From NCBI GenBank assembly GCA_005223375.1, contig RXOD01004502.1, positions 1 to 21,344 of the forward strand: a stretch of 21,344 nucleotides of DNA. The letters run 5' to 3'. Shown one piece after another: positions 18,295 through 21,344 of this stretch (within the stretch, counting starts at the first letter, position 1; every line of letters begins with the position of its first letter). The stretch is from Amoebophrya sp. AT5.2. Taxonomy: Eukaryota > Sar > Dinophyceae > Syndiniales > Amoebophryaceae. The notes under the pieces are model-generated. The model searched no databases, was not told where the DNA came from, and saw only the letters and a program-made list of their open reading frames with translations. A program made the position numbers and the translations under genes.

Positions 18295-20610
18295 TCATTT
18301 GAAGGTTGGTGGCAACCACAAAATCGGGCGTTGGATCGTGTATTCATCAGTTTTGATCTCGTGGGAGACGCCCAGCGAGATCTTGATCAGGTGGAAGCGT
18401 TCCGACCTGGTAAGCGCATCAGCGAGATTACGCGAAGTACAGATCCAACTAAAGTATACTTGGAGATCCAGTCGTAGAATGGCATGTGTAAGACTAGCAG
18501 AAAGATCCTGAGACACCGCACAGGTGCAGGAGTTTCTGCAAGCTACGTAAACATTACCAAGGTTGTCCATGTGAAGGACGGTATAGTAACGTCTTAATAG
18601 AGCGCCCCATACGTGAAACGCCAACCGCGCGGCCAGCATTTCCAGCACTCCTATATGCACGTAGTTGATGAACTTGGGGAGCTTGCTGATGTGAAGTCGG
18701 AAAGTCTGTTTGGTCCCATCCGGCAACAGCAGGATGGCCCCGATCCACATATCGAACTCGCCGAGCCCCGAAAGCACACCGGCTCGTAGCTTCTCGCTCA
18801 ATTGCTTGACCTTCTCCACGCTCGCGTCGGTGTAGATGTGGGCAAGCGATTTCTCGAAGCTCATCTTGTCCAAAACCTTCGAGGCCTGCAGCTTCTGACC
18901 GTAAAGAAGGCTCTTGATGAGCCTTTTTAGGCTAGCGCGCTGATGCTTCGACTTGATGGCGCGGCCGAAAAAGTCAGCATCAGCCCACTGATCCAAACCT
19001 TTCACCACCCCGCTCAGGGCGTTGTTCAACTGGGCCACGTGGCGGAAAAGGCCGCGAAAGGACAGCAACTTGTCAAAGTCGACCGCCCTCGGCTTGAAGG
19101 AGGCCAGGATGTCCCGCCCCATGTCGTGTAGCCGCTTGACTTTCTCCAGCGGGATCTTGACCGTCAGCCTAGATCCATCGATGGACAGCTCGTAGGCCAT
19201 GCCCAAAACCACCAGCAAACGTTGCGAGATGGAGTGGGACTCTTTCTTCTCCACCGATTGGCGGAAGCCCGACAGCTCCAAGAACAAATCCATCAGGTAT
19301 TCGTCCGAAGAGAGAACGTCAGGCCTAGATGATAAATGTAAATCATCTATGTACATCGTAATGCAGAGTTTTAAGTAACCACTCAAGATTAACATCAAAA
19401 GCTCTGAGGCGTGCACGCAGTCGTACACGCTCACCAGGGCACCGAAAAGAGCACACGTGCTCTCAATCAGTGCCCAGCGGCGTGCCGACGTCTCTGCTTC
19501 TCCGGGAAGGCGCGGCAGCGGAACCCACAAGCGGTTGGAGGAGGGGTCCTGGACGCCAAATTGGTAGTAGTAGCCGCTCAAGTCGCGTTTGGCAGAATGC
19601 GGGACGAAACCGAAGTCCACTCCCCTTTCGTTAGCCAGAACAGCCGGTTGCTGCGCGATCCTCCAGGCGGCCTCCATGTTGTCCAAGTCCTCCTTTACCA
19701 TGGCCTCCCTTTCCGAGCGCGCCATGGCCTTGATGAACTCCCTGTCAGCTTTTTCCAGGTCTACGTCATGCCTAATGTCACTCTTGTACTGCATGAGACT
19801 GGCTTGCTCCGCCTTCGAGGACATCAGCCTGCAGATCGCTTCCAGGCTGGCGCGGACCCCCATCAAGCGCATCTTTTCTTGGGCAATGACCCTTTCGTTT
19901 TTCTTACGGAGGTCTACACACATCCGGATTTTTCCCGACTGGTGGACGGGAAAGGTAAGCGGATGAGAGACCCCCGCCCCGGTAGCTGGGTCGTCGGTCG
20001 TGCCCCGTTGGATCCAGCGGCCGTGGTCTATATGTTTTTGGGTTTGTTTCCACATTTCTAAAACATCTTCCTCGCAGCACCAGTGCTGGCGAGGAGGGCC
20101 ACGCGGCTTCTCCGACGCCGCCAGCTGAGCGGCCTCCAGCTGGGTCTTGATCTCGCGCTCGGGCTTCCAGGACCAAAAACCCGTGGGCCTGATCGGTCCT
20201 GCGTCGATAAAGCCATCACGCATCTTCTGGATAATGGCGAGCACGTCCTCTTGCTTGGAGTGGAGTTCCGGAAAATCCGCAACCGCCTCGCGCCCCAGCT
20301 GCTCGAGGAAGCGAAAGCACTTGCCCTTGTACAGCAGCTTCAGGTGCGGCGGGAACTTCTCGTGGTCCTCCAATTCCTGAACCAGGTGTGAGTGGTGGAC
20401 GTGCGCCAGCTTCTTCGCGAGCCTTTTTTTTTTTTTGATTAACTCCTCCGGGTCGTTAACTTTCTGAAAGTCGATAGAGTTGCGAATCCAAGTCGGGAGC
20501 AAAGAAGGAGAGCCGTAAGAACGTCTACTGGTGTCCTTCTGAATCTCTAAAGCGAAGTTAATGCACTCCTGTTCGTGGTCAGACGGTGGATTTGAAGGTG
20601 GGGAAGACAT
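18295..20610 (-). CDS. Reverse transcriptase / RNase H protein, 771 aa
   Basis: Start chosen at the ATG at 20610; the frame is open 33 codons further upstream but without a better ATG. Residues are numbered from this Met. RT landmarks in order: HPLTFPVHQSGKIRMCVDLR (216-235), DLSGYYYQFGV (343-353, motif A with the first catalytic Asp), ALFGALVSVYDCVHAS (387-402, motif B region), MYIDDLHLS (419-427, the YxDD box) and FRQSVEKKE (449-457). RNase H residues are Asp in YTDAS (595), Glu in GVLEMLAAR (657), Asp in LHMDNLG (682) and Asp in NLADALTR (731), so the acidic set looks complete. About 110 residues separate the CVDLR block from motif A, far more than the usual 20-30. No protease or integrase domain is fused. 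An A13 run encodes the KKKK at about residue 60. The enzyme would copy the element's RNA and degrade the template. Confidence 0.9.
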   Translation of the reverse strand: MSSPPSNPPSDHEQECINFALEIQKDTSRRSYGSPSLLPTWIRNSIDFQKVNDPEELIKKKKRLAKKLAHVHHSHLVQELEDHEKFPPHLKLLYKGKCFRFLEQLGREAVADFPELHSKQEDVLAIIQKMRDGFIDAGPIRPTGFWSWKPEREIKTQLEAAQLAASEKPRGPPRQHWCCEEDVLEMWKQTQKHIDHGRWIQRGTTDDPATGAGVSHPLTFPVHQSGKIRMCVDLRKKNERVIAQEKMRLMGVRASLEAICRLMSSKAEQASLMQYKSDIRHDVDLEKADREFIKAMARSEREAMVKEDLDNMEAAWRIAQQPAVLANERGVDFGFVPHSAKRDLSGYYYQFGVQDPSSNRLWVPLPRLPGEAETSARRWALIESTCALFGALVSVYDCVHASELLMLILSGYLKLCITMYIDDLHLSSRPDVLSSDEYLMDLFLELSGFRQSVEKKESHSISQRLLVVLGMAYELSIDGSRLTVKIPLEKVKRLHDMGRDILASFKPRAVDFDKLLSFRGLFRHVAQLNNALSGVVKGLDQWADADFFGRAIKSKHQRASLKRLIKSLLYGQKLQASKVLDKMSFEKSLAHIYTDASVEKVKQLSEKLRAGVLSGLGEFDMWIGAILLLPDGTKQTFRLHISKLPKFINYVHIGVLEMLAARLAFHVWGALLRRYYTVLHMDNLGNVYVACRNSCTCAVSQDLSASLTHAILRLDLQVYFSWICTSRNLADALTRSERFHLIKISLGVSHEIKTDEYTIQRPILWLPPTFK

Positions 20611-20679
20611 CCTGGGACCTGTGTGTTTTGAGTGATGAAATGGAGGAAAACAAAAGTAACCGCACAATCGAATCCAGCG

Positions 20680-20940
20680 TTCATTTTCTCCTGCATCAAT
20701 CCCTTTCAATGGTTCATCAATGGGTACAGCAGCCCCTCCCTGCAGCAGGCAGGGAGCGATCCCTGTCGATGCGCGACGAGGGATATAATTCTAAGCGAGA
20801 AAAGCTTGCCGCATCAGGCGACAAGCATGCCTTGCTGATACGCAGCGAAGACCTATGAACTACGACATCCCGTTAAGCGGTGAGTCCTAAACCTAGATAG
20901 AGGGCAAGCGGCCCGCTAGGCGAGCGCGCTTTTAGTCTTA
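20680..20940 (-). repeat. Structured non-coding module, copy B
   Basis: This is the partner of copy A, and shares its conserved blocks in the same order and orientation. On the minus strand it begins about 180 nt after the CCCH ORF stop and ends 70 nt before the RT ATG, so it lies in the RT leader. It contains CTCCCTG/CAGGGAG (20736-20756), ATCCCTGTCG pairing with CGAC-G-AGGGAT (20759-20784) and GCTTG/CAAGC with an inner CGC/GCG (20804-20826). Stems occur in both copies although their sequences differ, which suggests structure matters. It could be a ribozyme, an internal entry site, a priming structure or part of a terminal repeat; the sequence does not decide. Confidence 0.65.
20736..20784. 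repeat. Two adjacent hairpins in module B
   Basis: First stem: seven perfect pairs, CTCCCTG with CAGGGAG, seven-base loop. Second stem: ten pairs with one bulged base, ATCCCT-GTCG with CGAC-AGGGAT, five-base loop. They are separated by two bases and lie directly upstream of the RT ORF. Confidence 0.75.
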
Positions 20941-21116
20941 ATCAGAAATTCCCGCAGGCGTGCGGGTCGGCCGGCTCCCCGAAGGAGCGCCTGTGGCTCT
21001 TTTGGGGCGTTCCTGCTGCTCTCACCAGCGCCCGCATCCCAATGCAGAGCTGGCATTGGAAGTCATTATTTGTGAATTTCCTTTTTCGTGAATTTCCGCT
21101 TCGTCTGCTCCTCCGT

Positions 21117-21344
21117 TTAAGCCGGAGGCGGCCCCGGCGGCGGCGGCGGGGGAGCTGCAGCAAGAACAGCGAGCTCTTGCGGCGAAAGCAGGTTGTTCAA
21201 CTTGTTCCGGTTCAGGCGGGCAAGCAGGTCGAGCGGACCGAAATGCTTATCCTTGCAGTTCGGGTCCGAGCAGACGCCCTTGCCCCTCATCCATTTCAAG
21301 CAAGTCTGCGCCTTGCCTTTTCCGCCGTCGCGGCGGTCCTCCGG
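21117..21344 (-). CDS. C-terminal fragment of a CCCH zinc-finger ORF, possibly Gag-like (partial)
   Basis: The frame is open to the window edge, so only the last 75 residues are seen and the start lies outside. It holds a C-x9-C-x4-C-x3-H pattern (CLKWMRGKGVCSDPNCKDKH), which fits a CCCH-type zinc finger, a nucleic-acid-binding fold. After it come a Leu-rich segment (LDLLARLNRNKLNNLL) and a poly-Pro tail before the stop. It lies just upstream of the RT ORF on the same strand, so a nucleocapsid/Gag-like first ORF of the retroelement is the natural reading. It could instead be the end of an unrelated host RNA-binding protein. Confidence 0.5.
   Translation of the reverse strand, partial: PEDRRDGGKGKAQTCLKWMRGKGVCSDPNCKDKHFGPLDLLARLNRNKLNNLLSPQELAVLAAAPPPPPPGPPPA

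Larger units (their letters stand above)
16492..21344 (-). mobile_element. Retroelement region, open at the right edge
   Basis: On the minus strand this holds, in order, the end of a CCCH zinc-finger ORF, structured module B, an RT/RNase H ORF, an unrecognised ORF and structured module A. No long terminal repeats, integrase, apurinic endonuclease or tyrosine recombinase is visible, so the class cannot be fixed. The RNase H end of the RT protein, closing on NLADALTR, resembles that of DIRS/Ty3-like elements. The left border is set at module A because similarity between the two modules starts there; the right border is outside the window. Confidence 0.6.

Noticed and set aside
18295..20610. Bacterial group II intron or retron RT
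   Set aside because: An RNase H domain with its acidic residues follows the YIDD box, no maturase domain is present, and the locus has spliceosomal introns.
20835..20853. Match of ACGCAGCGAA to the conserved 5.8S rRNA core
   Set aside because: Only ten bases agree and the surrounding sequence does not fit 5.8S rRNA.
1..21344. CRISPR array, rRNA or bacterial operon signals
   Set aside because: No regularly spaced direct repeats, rRNA segments or ribosome binding sites were found, and the locus is eukaryotic.

Overview
This is nuclear DNA of a protist, not a bacterium. The genes contain short GT-AG introns, have no Shine-Dalgarno or operon structure, and are GC-rich at third codon positions. 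Every gene I can support lies on the minus strand, head to tail. Such one-way gene files, together with intron-borne repeats, suggest a dinoflagellate-type alveolate, possibly a syndinian such as Amoebophrya. That placement is inference: no rRNA or spliced leader was recognised here.

Layout, read 5' to 3' on the minus strand (right to left). From the right edge to about 16.5 kb lies a retroelement region. It holds the 3' end of an ORF with a CCCH-type zinc finger (21344-21117), a reverse transcriptase/RNase H protein (20610-18295) and an unrecognised ORF (18095-16965). Two diverged copies of a structured non-coding module (20940-20680 and 16775-16492) lie on either side of the RT and third ORF. 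I consider this pair the most unusual feature of the window.

Next comes about 1 kb with no convincing gene, then a run of ordinary genes. These are a small unknown protein with an inferred 54-nt intron (15408-14899), a divergent methylenetetrahydrofolate-reductase-like protein (to 12552), a 48-codon ORF (12077-11931), and a three-exon gene for a 181-aa protein that may be an axonemal or microtubule-associated protein (11572-10685).

The MTHFR-like gene is interrupted by a 351-nt intron made almost entirely of a repeat (13448-13838). A second, decayed copy of the repeat sits at 12081-12420, directly against the 48-codon ORF. The repeat has inverted termini carrying GGTAAGTG, so a splice donor is built into its end. 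This is what an introner element (a transposon-like intron generator) would look like.

The left 45% of the window is one giant gene (9863-473). A first exon with hydrophobic segments is joined by a 94-nt intron to a single uninterrupted exon of about 8.87 kb, giving a protein of roughly 3,100 residues rich in low-complexity tracts. Its function is not recognised. The genes share strand and base composition, but nothing ties the host genes into a common pathway.
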